From NCBI GenBank assembly GCA_937873655.1, contig CALMYQ010000058.1, positions 20,947 to 84,946 of the forward strand: 64,000 bases of DNA, written 5' to 3'. Below are positions 35,763 to 44,772 of the stretch, piece after piece (positions within the stretch are counted from its first letter, which is position 1; every line of letters begins with the position of its first letter). The position numbers were made by a program, and so were the translations under genes. Under the pieces are notes generated by a model, which saw only the letters and a program-made list of their open reading frames with translations, did not search any database and had not been told where the DNA came from. This DNA is from an uncultured Lewinella sp. Its GTDB lineage: Bacteria; Bacteroidota; Bacteroidia; Chitinophagales; Saprospiraceae.

Positions 35763-37052
35763 TTATTTGCTTTGTTGATAGAATTTTTCGATCGCCTGGT
35801 GGAAATCAATCAGCGTTTCATCCTGTATGATCGAGGCGTTGCGGATGCGTTCGTCCTTTTCAGCGATCTGTTCGATCAGCTGCATCCCGATCCCTGATTT
35901 GGCCGCCAGGCGGGTTTTCCAGTCCGCGTCTTTGGGTTGTACCTGGTAGCGTTCGCGGATATGATTGAAAAAGAGCTTGCTTTGCTGCATGGCCAGCTGC
36001 CGGTGATTGTTCTGTAAAAAATACAATCTGCCGATCGTTGAAATGAACTCAAGGGAGGTATTGGAATTGGGCTCCAGCACCGGCACGACCCGCTGGCGCC
36101 GCCTGGCCCTGAATATCATATAGAGCAATCCCATCGCCAGGATGAGGTACCAGGCCCAGGCCAGCGGCGGTTGTTCCAGAATAAACTGCAAGGGGCTTTT
36201 TTCAGGTATATACCTGCCGTTGGGCCTGGATCGGTTGTTCAACACCCGACCCATCGGCAGGGAAATCCGGCTGTGCTCATCCCAATAAACCGGACCCTTG
36301 GCCAAATGTGAAAAGATCCTGCCCGCGTAATCGAGCCCTGCTTCCTGCTTGAGCTGGATATTGGTGAATACAACCGGCGAGGTATGCAGGTAAAAAACAC
36401 CGCCTCCGTAGTTGATCGAGGCAAAATTGAGCAAGGTGTCGTTCATCCAGCCCAGGGGTGTAATGCCGTACGGGGCATCGCAGATATAGGCCGAATCGAT
36501 ATACTGCCATTCGTAAGGCAGGGTTTCTCCCTGTTTGCGGAAGACAAACCCTGAAGGTTCGGCGGTTTTAAGCTGCTGATGCACAAAAGAAAAGCGGGCG
36601 GCTGTATCTGCAAGGCTCTTGTACCCGTCCCACCACATGGAGTCGCATTCGGTGTAGACGTAGAACATCAGGTCGTAGGGAATGGTCCGGCAGGCGATGA
36701 AGGCCCGGTTGCCTTCCGCGACAAAATCAAGCAGTTGGTCCACATCCGTTTCCGACATGTACATCGCCTCTCCGATGAATACGTAATTGGCGGTATCGGT
36801 CAGCAGGTCCGTGTCGTCTGCCAATACCGGCAATGCCGTTGCCAGGCTGTCCGTGATCATTACCAGGTCTTCACCGGGGAAATAGGATCCCAGCAACTGC
36901 CGGATCACGTAGGTGCCGAAGGGGTCCTTGCTGTCTGCCCTGTAATGCTCCCGCCATTGGACCCGGTTGGCGCTTCTGGCAAACAGGATCAGTAGCAGGA
37001 GGATAACCAGGGCGGCTCCTGCCGCAATCCATATGATCATCCGGTTTTTCAT
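35763..37052 (-). CDS. DUF4350 domain membrane-anchored protein
   Basis: 429 residues with an N-terminal membrane anchor (IIWIAAGAALVILLLLILFA), a periplasmic glutamine-amidotransferase-like DUF4350 region (DPFGTYVIRQLLGSYFPGED, YVFIGEAMYMSETDVDQLLD, FVAEGNRAFIA) and a second membrane span near residue 310 (PPLAWAWYLILAMGLLYMIF) followed by a cytoplasmic helical tail. The family occurs with MoxR, DUF58 and DUF4129 genes in membrane complexes of uncertain function. The start overlaps the DUF4129 stop by 4 bp, which shows tight operon structure. Confidence 0.85.
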   Translation of the reverse strand: MKNRMIIWIAAGAALVILLLLILFARSANRVQWREHYRADSKDPFGTYVIRQLLGSYFPGEDLVMITDSLATALPVLADDTDLLTDTANYVFIGEAMYMSETDVDQLLDFVAEGNRAFIACRTIPYDLMFYVYTECDSMWWDGYKSLADTAARFSFVHQQLKTAEPSGFVFRKQGETLPYEWQYIDSAYICDAPYGITPLGWMNDTLLNFASINYGGGVFYLHTSPVVFTNIQLKQEAGLDYAGRIFSHLAKGPVYWDEHSRISLPMGRVLNNRSRPNGRYIPEKSPLQFILEQPPLAWAWYLILAMGLLYMIFRARRRQRVVPVLEPNSNTSLEFISTIGRLYFLQNNHRQLAMQQSKLFFNHIRERYQVQPKDADWKTRLAAKSGIGMQLIEQIAEKDERIRNASIIQDETLIDFHQAIEKFYQQSK

Positions 37053-37909
37053 GATGCCGGCGGGGGGGGTAAGGGTTGACGGATATCCCGGATAAAGGTA
37101 TTGAACCGGGACTGCAGCTGGTCAAACATTTCCCGGTCGAGGTCCAGATTGCCGTACCAGGTGGTTTCGTAGACGAGGGTCAGGGCCCTGAATTCCGGAT
37201 AAAAACCGGTGGCTGCCGCCTCGGAAAGATAGTGCCTGTTGGTTTTATCCTTTTTCCACCGGATCACCTGCCGCTGGGAAAGGGACTGGATAACCGCCAG
37301 ATAATAAAGCCGGACAGCGAGCGGCAGGTTGCCTTGCTCAACAGCCAGCCGGATATACCGCTCAAGGTCCGTTTCGGCAAGATTCTCCTCGATCTTTTCC
37401 AGGTTGATTTCGCCGATATCGCTTTGCCGGTTGATTCGCTTATTGCGGGGGCCGCCTTTGAAACCGAGCATGCGGTAAATGATGAATGCGAGCAGAACGG
37501 CTCCGCCGGCAATCAGAATGCCTTGCGCCACATATTTGAGCCATCCGGCATTGAATTTCAGCGGGGGGCGGGGATTGTCCGGTTCTTCCGGGGCAGCGGC
37601 TTTCTTTTTTTTGTTTTCGGGTCTTTTTTTTGTTTTCTGACTGTAATCCAGGTCGCCCACCAGCCCTTTCCACTGCTTTTTGTCAAACGGCCTGTTCCGC
37701 ATATCGGAATTCAGGTAATCCTCTTCAGGGGAACCTTCGTAAAATTCGCCCGCATATTCTTCGTCATCGAAATCTTCGGCATAACCTTCACCGGTAATCA
37801 TATCCGGGGATAAGGGCGGGTCTTCGCGGGGTTCCTGGCATACCGCAGGTACATTCCCGCAAAGGGAAAGGCACAAGCTAAGCGTGTATGGCAAAATTCT
37901 CTTCATCAT
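37049..37909 (-). CDS. DUF4129-type membrane protein
   Basis: 286 residues: signal peptide (ILPYTLSLCLSLCGNVPAVC), a very acidic and then lysine-rich extracytoplasmic region, one membrane span (YVAQGILIAGGAVLLAFIIY, about 125-145), and a C-terminal cytoplasmic domain. The latter (LERYIRLAVEQGNLPLAVRL, YYLAVIQSLSQRQVIRW) is DUF4129-like, with the FRALTLVYETTWYGNL end typical of the family. It sits 11 bp after SpoIIM and overlaps DUF4350 by 4 bp. In this conserved module DUF4129 proteins are thought to act with MoxR at the membrane; no enzymatic function is known. Confidence 0.82.
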   Translation of the reverse strand: MMKRILPYTLSLCLSLCGNVPAVCQEPREDPPLSPDMITGEGYAEDFDDEEYAGEFYEGSPEEDYLNSDMRNRPFDKKQWKGLVGDLDYSQKTKKRPENKKKKAAAPEEPDNPRPPLKFNAGWLKYVAQGILIAGGAVLLAFIIYRMLGFKGGPRNKRINRQSDIGEINLEKIEENLAETDLERYIRLAVEQGNLPLAVRLYYLAVIQSLSQRQVIRWKKDKTNRHYLSEAAATGFYPEFRALTLVYETTWYGNLDLDREMFDQLQSRFNTFIRDIRQPLPPPPAS

Positions 37910-37920
37910 GCGGGCTCAGT

Positions 37921-39765
37921 TTATTCCCGTTCCATGCCTTTGATCGTTCGCCCGCTGCCGATTTCCTCCATGCGCAGGCGAAGGGCCGGCGCTTCCCGGA
38001 TCTCAAGCAGTGTAAAATACAAAATACTGCCGGAAATGGCCAATGCGGCAAACAAAAGATAGGACAAAAATAGGTAAAGTCCGGTTAACAGGACAACGCT
38101 GATATTGTTCATGACTTCCTGATCGAAGTGGATGATCCATCCCACCAGTTCAAAAAGCAGGTAGACCAGTGCCGTATCGGCCAGAAAGGCAAAAATCAGG
38201 CTGACAATAAAGGCGAGTATGAAGACGCCGAGACTCCGCCAATAGTCGCCGCCGGTCAGGTTAAAAGTCCGGATCAGGCTGGAAGCCGGGTCGCTTCCTT
38301 CCTGTTGGCTTACAAAAAACCAGACCATGAAAAAGACGCCGCCGAAGAGGAACAGGAAAAAAGTAAACCACGCATTGGTAGACAGCATGAGGGAAAAAAG
38401 GACGCCGGTGAGGATGCACTTCAATAAATTGATCATGTTGCCGCCGCGCTTCTGCCGGCCTTTCATCATGCCCATCCAGCGGCCGGTCAGGAAAGCGACA
38501 ATGCCGAAAACCGCACCGTTGGCCCAGGGCAGGATAGGAGAAACCTGAAAAGTCAAAAGCTTTGGAAAGGCTTGTACGAGCTCGAACGGCTGGGCTTCAT
38601 AAAAAAAGCGCTCTGCCGGCGGAGCAGCCGAAAAAAAGAATGCCGCGCCGCAGACAGCGGCCGTCAGTCCGATCAATATCCAGGCCAGCCTGGAGAAATA
38701 TTTCTTGAAGAAAACAAAGGTATCCGCAAAAATCTCACCCGGAGATTTGATCTGACCGAAATCGATGGCGAGGCTGGAATCCGGCGGGATCCTCATTTCA
38801 TTTTGCGCGCCCGGAAATCCCATCGCAGCCCGCCAACGGGGATACCAGACAAAATAAACCAGGATAAAAGCCAGGCAAACGGCAATAAACGCTCCCCGGA
38901 TGACATCCGGCGTTTCGGTATAGCGCGTCAGAAAACCTTCAATGAAGCCCGCTAATACAAAAATCGGAACAATGCCGATCATGATCTTGACCCCTCTGCG
39001 CGCGGATCGCTGAAAGGCCCGCAATCGCGTGTAAGTGCCGGGGAAAACCAACCCGCGGCCAAGCGTGATGCCTGCAGCGCCCGCAATGACAATGGCCGAG
39101 ATCTCCAGTGTGCCGTGTATCCATATGGTCAGAAACGATTCCCTGAAAAGCCCCTGCTCAATGAAAAACCACTGAAATGCGCCGACCATGAATCCGTTTC
39201 GGGCGACCATGACAATGGACCCTACGCTGAACAGGACGCCCAGCGCAAACGTCAGGAAAGCCACATACAGGTTGTTGATCGTGATGCCGAGCGACATGCC
39301 GAAAGCGCCTTTCTGTTTGTAAACAGCCATCGGATCGCCGGATTCGATATTGGTGCGCGTCATTTCGATGTAGTCCTCTCCCATGATCACGGTGGCGAAC
39401 TCAGGGTCGAACGCCGAAGACAGCGCACCGATGGAAAAACTCAGGACAAAAACCCAGAAGGACAGGCGCAGATCCTTTCTCGCTTCGAATACCAGTTGAG
39501 GCACATCGTCGGTCCAGAAAGTGAGAAACCGGCCCAGGCGTGTTTTTTTATTCTTGTAGATGCTGAAGAATATGCGTTGGGCCAATCCGTTGAGATAGAC
39601 CCGGACAGACCGGTTGGGGTAAAATGTGCGCGAGTACGAAAGATCGTCGGTAATATGCACAAAAAGGTCATTCAGCTTGTCGGCGTCCTTGTACTGGCCG
39701 TTCAGCACCGCATCAAATTCACTCCATTTGTCCTTGTTCTGCTGAATAAAACTCGTTTCGCGCAT
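37921..39765 (-). CDS. SpoIIM-family (stage II sporulation protein M-like) membrane protein
   Basis: A 614-residue polytopic membrane protein. The first half is the SpoIIM domain: a cytoplasmic N-terminus (MRETSFIQQNKDKWSEFDAV) and the conserved NNLYVAFLTFALGVLFSVGS, GMSLGITINN, GAFQWFFIEQGLFRESFLTI and WIHGTLEISAIVIAGAAGIT segments. The second half adds about eight further spans not found in the minimal family. The name comes from Bacillus, where SpoIIM takes part in septal peptidoglycan remodelling; this organism shows no sporulation genes. It is the first gene of the operon leading to MoxR and is divergent from the RDD gene. Confidence 0.88.
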   Translation of the reverse strand: MRETSFIQQNKDKWSEFDAVLNGQYKDADKLNDLFVHITDDLSYSRTFYPNRSVRVYLNGLAQRIFFSIYKNKKTRLGRFLTFWTDDVPQLVFEARKDLRLSFWVFVLSFSIGALSSAFDPEFATVIMGEDYIEMTRTNIESGDPMAVYKQKGAFGMSLGITINNLYVAFLTFALGVLFSVGSIVMVARNGFMVGAFQWFFIEQGLFRESFLTIWIHGTLEISAIVIAGAAGITLGRGLVFPGTYTRLRAFQRSARRGVKIMIGIVPIFVLAGFIEGFLTRYTETPDVIRGAFIAVCLAFILVYFVWYPRWRAAMGFPGAQNEMRIPPDSSLAIDFGQIKSPGEIFADTFVFFKKYFSRLAWILIGLTAAVCGAAFFFSAAPPAERFFYEAQPFELVQAFPKLLTFQVSPILPWANGAVFGIVAFLTGRWMGMMKGRQKRGGNMINLLKCILTGVLFSLMLSTNAWFTFFLFLFGGVFFMVWFFVSQQEGSDPASSLIRTFNLTGGDYWRSLGVFILAFIVSLIFAFLADTALVYLLFELVGWIIHFDQEVMNNISVVLLTGLYLFLSYLLFAALAISGSILYFTLLEIREAPALRLRMEEIGSGRTIKGMERE

Positions 39766-39830
39766 TTTTCCCGGGAGAAATTGAAAAAGTTCACATTATA
39801 TGGAAATATTTGCAAATAGTTCAGCAATTT

Positions 39831-40577
39831 ATGAAAACTATAGATATCCGCACCACCCAGAATGTAGTCATCGAGTATGAACTGGCCAGCGCCTGGGAGC
39901 GGGTCGTCGGTTTTATCATTGATTTTATCGTTGTACTGGCCATATACGTGATCCTGATGCTCCTGCTGGCGACCATTACCAGCGGCAATTTTTTTGAGTC
40001 CGATATGTTTGTCGGCGTCCTCTTGGGGATTGTGCCCGTAGCGCTTTTCATGCTGTACCAGTTCCTTTCCGAAGCCATCGCCGACGGACAATCCTGGGGA
40101 AAACGGGCGGTCGGCATAAGAGTGGTCAGGTTGGACGGCAAAGAGCCCGGGCTGACAGACTTCCTGCTGCGCGCCGTTCTGTACCTGGTCGATGCTTTTG
40201 TCACCTTCGGTATTCTGGGGCTCTTGTTCATCGTTTCTTCGGATAAGAGCCAGCGGCTCGGCGATCTGACGGCCAACACGACGGTCATCCGGTCCAAACC
40301 CAGCAACCATTTCGGGCTGGCCGAAATCCTCCGGATCAATACCCTGGAGAATTACACGCCGAATTTTCCCGAAGTCCGCCGTCTGAACGAATCGGATATG
40401 CTGGCCATCAAGCAAATCATCAACCGCTGCCAAAAGCACCCCAATGCCGCTCACCGGGCTATTCTGAACGACCTGGTGGCCCGGCTTTGCGCTCAACTGG
40501 GCGTTCAGGTTCCCCCGCGCGACAAACTGGAATTCCTCAAGACCCTGATCCGGGATTACATTGTGCTCACGCGCTGA
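39831..40577 (+). CDS. RDD family membrane protein
   Basis: 248 residues from the ATG at 39831 (MKTIDIRTTQNVVIEYELAS); the frame extends upstream to a TTG at 39810 with no support. The RDD motif region is ASAWERVVGFIIDFIVVLAI, followed by more spans (YVILMLLLATITSG, LLGIVPVALFMLYQFLSEAI) and SWGKRAVGIRVVRLDGKEPG, which is typical of the family. The C-terminal ~90 residues are soluble. RDD proteins travel with SpoIIM proteins, and here the two genes are divergent with 65 bp between them, sharing the promoter region. Confidence 0.87.
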   Translation: MKTIDIRTTQNVVIEYELASAWERVVGFIIDFIVVLAIYVILMLLLATITSGNFFESDMFVGVLLGIVPVALFMLYQFLSEAIADGQSWGKRAVGIRVVRLDGKEPGLTDFLLRAVLYLVDAFVTFGILGLLFIVSSDKSQRLGDLTANTTVIRSKPSNHFGLAEILRINTLENYTPNFPEVRRLNESDMLAIKQIINRCQKHPNAAHRAILNDLVARLCAQLGVQVPPRDKLEFLKTLIRDYIVLTR

Positions 40578-40594
40578 TTGCCGGCGGGATTTCG

Positions 40595-40602
40595 TACTTT
40601 TG
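40595..40602 (+). promoter_or_regulatory. Bacteroidota -7 box (TACTTTTG) for rlmD
   Basis: An exact TAnnTTTG match followed by C, only 6 bp before the ATG at 40609, which implies a very short or leaderless transcript. A TTG at 40578-40580 is slightly too close to be a standard -33 element. Confidence 0.5.
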
Positions 40603-40608
40603 CGCCCT

Positions 40609-42015
40609 ATGGGAAGAAACCGAAGAGAATTCAAAGTTGCAACCAATGTGGTGTTCACCGGCATTGCCGATAAAGGCAAATGTGTCGGAAAAACCCAGGA
40701 CGGTCAGGTGGTTTTTGCAGAAGGCGCCGCTCCCGGCGATGTGGCGGATGTGCTGGTGCGGCCCAAAAAAGGTTTTCTTGAAGGCCGTATACAACAAATA
40801 CATACTTATGCCCCGGACCGGACCGAACCGTTTTGCCGGCATTTTGAGATCTGCGGCGGTTGCCGCTGGCAGCACATCACCTATGATGCCCAATTGAAAC
40901 ACAAGCAGTCGGTTGTGGAAAACGCCCTGACCCGCATCGGCAAAGTGGCTGTGGAAGAATTCCTGCCCATCGTGCCTGCGGAAAAAAGCACGTATTACCG
41001 CAATAAACTGGAATTCACGTTTTCAGACCGGCGCTACCTGTCGGATGCGGAAATGCAACAAGGGCTTTCCAAGGACGAACCTGCGCTGGGTTTTTACCGG
41101 CCGGGCACCTTCGACCGGGTGATCAACATCGACCATTGCTGGCTACAGGACGAACCCACCAATGCCCTTCGCAACGCCATCCGGGAAATCGGCCTGCAAC
41201 AAGGCCTGTCTTTTTACGATCACAAAAACCAGCAGGGTTTTCTGCGCCAGATCGTTATCCGGGTGACAACCCTGGGGCAAACCATGCTGATCGTGAGTTT
41301 CGGCCAGAAAGACCCCAAGCGGATTGCCGCATTCCTGGATGAAGTGCTGGCCCGCTTCCCTCAGATCACCACAACCGGCTATTGCATCAGCGCCAAGCTG
41401 AACAATTCCATTCAAGATCTGGACATCCTGACCTACCAGGGTAAAGGGTATATTGAGGAGCAGTTGGGGCATGTCAGCTTCCGGATCAGCTTCAAATCGT
41501 TTTTTCAGACCAATACCCGTCAGGCCGTCCGGCTGTACAGCGTGGCGGCATCGTTTGCAGGCCTGACCGGCACCGAAAATGTATATGACCTGTATACCGG
41601 TTTAGGCAGTATTGCCCTTTTTCTGGCGGCGAATTGCCGGCAGGTCGTCGGCATCGAAGAAGTAGCCCCCGCCATCGAGGACGCCCGGGAGAACGCCCGG
41701 CTCAACAGCATCGAAAACGCCGTTTTTTACGCCGGCGACGTAAAGGATATCCTGACCGAAGATTTTGCCCGCCAACACGGAAAACCGGATGTATTGATCA
41801 CCGATCCGCCGCGGGCGGGCATGGACGCCAGGGTGGTGGAAATGCTGCTCAAACTGGCCCCGCCCAGGATCGTTTATGTCAGCTGCAACCCGGCTACCCA
41901 GGCCCGGGACCTCAACCTGCTCTCGGAGCAGTACCAGGTATTGAGGGTGCAGCCCGTTGATATGTTTCCGCATACGTCCCATATTGAAAGCGTAGCGCTT
42001 CTTGAGTTGATCTGA
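40609..42015 (+). CDS. rlmD: 23S rRNA (uracil-C5)-methyltransferase, RlmD/RumA family
   Basis: A 468-residue SAM-dependent RNA methyltransferase that forms 5-methyluridine in 23S rRNA. The ATG at 40609 (MGRNRREFK) is used; the upstream frame to 40561 runs through the promoter. Order of domains: TRAM (about 8-70), iron-sulfur cysteines (CRHFEICGGCRWQH, plus the cysteine in IDHCWL), central RNA-binding part, and a Rossmann methyltransferase with motif I VYDLYTGLGSIALFLA, DPPRAGMDA and the catalytic cysteine in IVYVSCNPATQARDL. The family also includes RlmC/TrmA-like enzymes, so the exact target uridine is inferred. The next gene starts 34 bp on. Confidence 0.9.
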   Translation: MGRNRREFKVATNVVFTGIADKGKCVGKTQDGQVVFAEGAAPGDVADVLVRPKKGFLEGRIQQIHTYAPDRTEPFCRHFEICGGCRWQHITYDAQLKHKQSVVENALTRIGKVAVEEFLPIVPAEKSTYYRNKLEFTFSDRRYLSDAEMQQGLSKDEPALGFYRPGTFDRVINIDHCWLQDEPTNALRNAIREIGLQQGLSFYDHKNQQGFLRQIVIRVTTLGQTMLIVSFGQKDPKRIAAFLDEVLARFPQITTTGYCISAKLNNSIQDLDILTYQGKGYIEEQLGHVSFRISFKSFFQTNTRQAVRLYSVAASFAGLTGTENVYDLYTGLGSIALFLAANCRQVVGIEEVAPAIEDARENARLNSIENAVFYAGDVKDILTEDFARQHGKPDVLITDPPRAGMDARVVEMLLKLAPPRIVYVSCNPATQARDLNLLSEQYQVLRVQPVDMFPHTSHIESVALLELI

Positions 42016-42049
42016 ACCTGATTTCGAGTCTTCAATAACCCTCAGACCT

Positions 42050-42406
42050 ATGGAAAAACGCCGGCTGGTAAAAGAACTGGAAAAGGACCTCGCGCAACAA
42101 GCCGGGCTTCTCGCCAAAGTGTCCGATACGATCCTGGATCAGGATATTTCCCGTTATCCTATTTTTGTGCTGTCTGCAAAAGGACTGGAAATAGGCGTGG
42201 CCGTAGCTGCCGGGGATGAGCGCCAACCCTGGTATATCTCCGCCTCCACCCTCGAAGAATTGGCTGCCAGGCAGGTGATCGGTATGGAAAAGGTGGACGA
42301 TTTCCGCAGGATTTTCAAAGATCCGCAGGAATTTTTCTGTTTTTTGGTTATATTTGAAGAGCAAGCGGATTTTGTCTTTATGCCGCGTAACATTCAATCG
42401 GTATAA
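42050..42406 (+). CDS. Small conserved-looking protein of unknown function
   Basis: A 118-residue soluble protein (MEKRRLVKELEKDLAQQAGL to FVFMPRNIQSV) with an N-terminal helix, then alternating strands and helices (YPIFVLSAKGLEIGVAVAAG, FFCFLVIFEEQADFVFMP). There is no signal peptide, membrane span or known motif. It follows rlmD by 34 bp, and its composition and codon use look like those of a real gene. The long hydrophobic strand next to the C-terminus suggests a small alpha/beta domain. I do not recognise it. Confidence 0.65.
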   Translation: MEKRRLVKELEKDLAQQAGLLAKVSDTILDQDISRYPIFVLSAKGLEIGVAVAAGDERQPWYISASTLEELAARQVIGMEKVDDFRRIFKDPQEFFCFLVIFEEQADFVFMPRNIQSV

Positions 42407-42456
42407 ATCGTACAAAACAGTGTAAATCATATTCGACCGCCAAACGAATAAACTTG

Positions 42457-44406
42457 ATGCACAACCATTTACCAGACGTGAGGCTGACCTCCGAAGTCCT
42501 GCTCGTTGAGGACGACCCTGCCTATGCGCGCCTGGTAGAGATCTTTCTGAGGAATTCGGAATGGGTCAATTGTTCGCTCACCATACTGCACAACCTTAGA
42601 GATACCCTCGATATACTGGAGAAAAGGTCGTTTTCGGCTGTACTGCTCGATCTGTCCCTGCCGGATAGCGACGGATTTGAAACCCTGTCCGGGCTGTTAT
42701 CCCGGTTTCCCAACCTGAATGTCATTGTATTGACCGGTCGGTCCGATCATGGGCTGGGCCTCCAAACCCTGAAAGCCGGAGCGCAGGATTTTCTGGTAAA
42801 GGGGGAGTTTGAAGCCGACCATATCGGTAAGGTCCTTCGGTATGCCATCGAGCGCAACCAGATCACCCAGCGGTTGGAAGAGGCCCAACGGATCGGCAGG
42901 ATGGGGCATTGGCAATGTTATCCCGCCAAACGGAGTTTCATCGCCTCCAAGGAGGTCTTCCGCATCATGGACATGCCGCAGGACCCCCTGTTGTACGAGC
43001 ATCTCGAAGCCGGTAAATGCCCGTTATCCTTCCTGAATGAGTTGAAACAGGAAGCTGTTTTAAACAGTGAATCCCAAAAGGAAATCTCCATCCTCCGGCC
43101 GGATGGTCAGGAACTTTTCATTGAAGCCCTTTGCCGGGCTGAAAGACTCTCTGACGGCAATTATTTCTTTTACGGCATCATTCAGGACATCACCGAAAGA
43201 AGAAAAGCGGAGGCCATACGCATTGAAAGAGACCTTGCGGAGCAGGCCGTTAAGGTGCGGGAGCAAATTCTGGCCAGCGTAAGCCACGAAATGCGCACGC
43301 CTATGAATGCGATTGTCGGCATGAGCAAGCTGATGGCCCTGACGCCGCTGAACGAAGAACAGAAAAACTACCTGACAGCGATCGAACATTCCTCCGAAGT
43401 ATTGCTCCACATCATCAATGACATCCTGCAGGCGGCAGCGCTCAACCACGACGGGGTGAAATTTGAACAGGAACCTTTCTCGATGCGGGAATTGGGGCAA
43501 CACCTTTACAGGATTATATCCGGAAAGATCGGAAAAAAAGCGATCAGGTTAAGATTTGACCTCAGCGGAAGCGTCCCCGAAATGTTGCTGGGGGACAAAC
43601 TCCGGCTGTACCAGATATTGAATAACCTGCTGGAGAATGCTGTCAAGTTCACCGATTCCGGCGAGATTATTTTCCGGATAGCCGCAGACCCGGTAAAAGA
43701 TAACTTTGTCGTCCTGTTTTTTGAGATCCAGGATACCGGGATCGGAATACCCGCCGAAAACCTGGATGCCATTTTTACCGCTTTTACCCGTGTCGCCCGG
43801 AAGGACCGGATTGCGGAAGGCACCGGTTTGGGTTTGTCGATCTGCAAGGCCTTGATCGAGCGGATGGGCGGATCCATCCGGGTATCCAGTGCCCTGGACA
43901 GCGGATCGACCTTCCGGTTTGAGCTGCCTTTTGCCGTTATTCATCCCCCTGCCAGGGAGTTGATCCCGGAAAAGGACCTTACCTGGATCGAACCCGGCCG
44001 GCCGTTCAGGGTTCTGGTGGTTGAGGATCACAAGATCAACCAGTTGGTTTCCAAATTCACCCTTGAAAAAAAGTGGCCCCAAATAGAAGTCATACTCGCT
44101 AACGACGGGCTTGAAGCGCTTTCTTTCCTGGAGAACCAAACGCCTGACCTGGTGCTGATGGATCTTGAAATGCCCAACCTGAACGGTTTTGAAACAACCC
44201 TCCGGATCCGGGAAAATCTGAGATTGGGCCCCAGGGACCTGCCGGTCATTGCCATGACGGCGCATGTCCATGTCGGACAAACCGAAGAATACCTGAAATT
44301 CGGCATGAATGATTATATTCTGAAACCTTTTGACCCGGAGGAATTGTTCAAAAAAATAGCTTACTATCTAAACCGCTATGGTCACGAAAAACTACCAGCA
44401 CATTAA
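42457..44406 (+). CDS. Hybrid sensor histidine kinase (REC-PAS-HisKA-HATPase-REC)
   Basis: A 649-residue cytoplasmic kinase without membrane spans. Order: N-terminal receiver (phospho-acceptor D65 in AVLLDLSLPDSDG), PAS-like region (about 140-250, ending YGIIQDITERRKAEA), HisKA with H277 (ASVSHEMRTPMNAIVGMSKL), HATPase (NLLENAVKFTDSG, DTGIGIPAENL, GTGLGLSICKALIERMGG) and C-terminal receiver (D569 in PDLVLMDLEMPNLNGFE, KPFDPEEL at the end). I use the ATG at 42457; the TTG just before is less likely. The last 29 bp overlap the Hpt gene, so the two proteins are probably made together as a phosphorelay. No response regulator with a DNA-binding output is adjacent. Confidence 0.92.
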   Translation: MHNHLPDVRLTSEVLLVEDDPAYARLVEIFLRNSEWVNCSLTILHNLRDTLDILEKRSFSAVLLDLSLPDSDGFETLSGLLSRFPNLNVIVLTGRSDHGLGLQTLKAGAQDFLVKGEFEADHIGKVLRYAIERNQITQRLEEAQRIGRMGHWQCYPAKRSFIASKEVFRIMDMPQDPLLYEHLEAGKCPLSFLNELKQEAVLNSESQKEISILRPDGQELFIEALCRAERLSDGNYFFYGIIQDITERRKAEAIRIERDLAEQAVKVREQILASVSHEMRTPMNAIVGMSKLMALTPLNEEQKNYLTAIEHSSEVLLHIINDILQAAALNHDGVKFEQEPFSMRELGQHLYRIISGKIGKKAIRLRFDLSGSVPEMLLGDKLRLYQILNNLLENAVKFTDSGEIIFRIAADPVKDNFVVLFFEIQDTGIGIPAENLDAIFTAFTRVARKDRIAEGTGLGLSICKALIERMGGSIRVSSALDSGSTFRFELPFAVIHPPARELIPEKDLTWIEPGRPFRVLVVEDHKINQLVSKFTLEKKWPQIEVILANDGLEALSFLENQTPDLVLMDLEMPNLNGFETTLRIRENLRLGPRDLPVIAMTAHVHVGQTEEYLKFGMNDYILKPFDPEELFKKIAYYLNRYGHEKLPAH

Positions 44407-44737
44407 CCTTACTTATCTCGATCTGATGACAGACGGCGATCCGGAAACCAGAAATACGCTATTGGATTTATTGGTGGAAGAATTGCAAACCGTCCCTGCT
44501 CAGCTGCGGGAGGCCTTTGAGCGTTCGGAATGGGTCGCCGTGATCGGAATTGCGCATAAAATGAAATCCAGCCTTGCTTTTGTCGGCAATGATGAATTGA
44601 TCCGGAGCAACCAGGCCCTTTGGCAGGGGTTGCATGAAAAAAGGGACCCTGCGGGGCTTGCCGTCCACCTGGATGCGCTGGAACGATTGTCGCCTCTGGC
44701 CGAAGCCGAACTGCTAAAAGAGAAGAAAAGTCAATAA
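44378..44737 (+). CDS. Hpt phosphotransfer protein
   Basis: A 119-residue all-helical histidine phosphotransfer protein. The phosphorylated histidine is H60 in AVIGIAHKMKSSLAFVGNDE, the usual HKxKSS pattern. Its start lies within the last 29 bp of the hybrid kinase gene in another frame, a strong sign of coupled translation. It would carry phosphate from the C-terminal receiver of the kinase to an unlinked response regulator. Confidence 0.88.
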   Translation: MVTKNYQHINLTYLDLMTDGDPETRNTLLDLLVEELQTVPAQLREAFERSEWVAVIGIAHKMKSSLAFVGNDELIRSNQALWQGLHEKRDPAGLAVHLDALERLSPLAEAELLKEKKSQ

Positions 44738-44772
44738 TTTCTTTGATCTTTGCAGCCAGAAATCGTTTTTGA

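Noticed and set aside
34499..35830. Plus-strand frame of 443 codons opposite MoxR
   Set aside because: Antisense to the MoxR ATPase, with no domain of its own.
37921..39765. SpoIIM-like gene taken as evidence of sporulation
   Set aside because: The family is widespread in non-sporulating bacteria as part of the MoxR/RDD module; no other sporulation genes are present.
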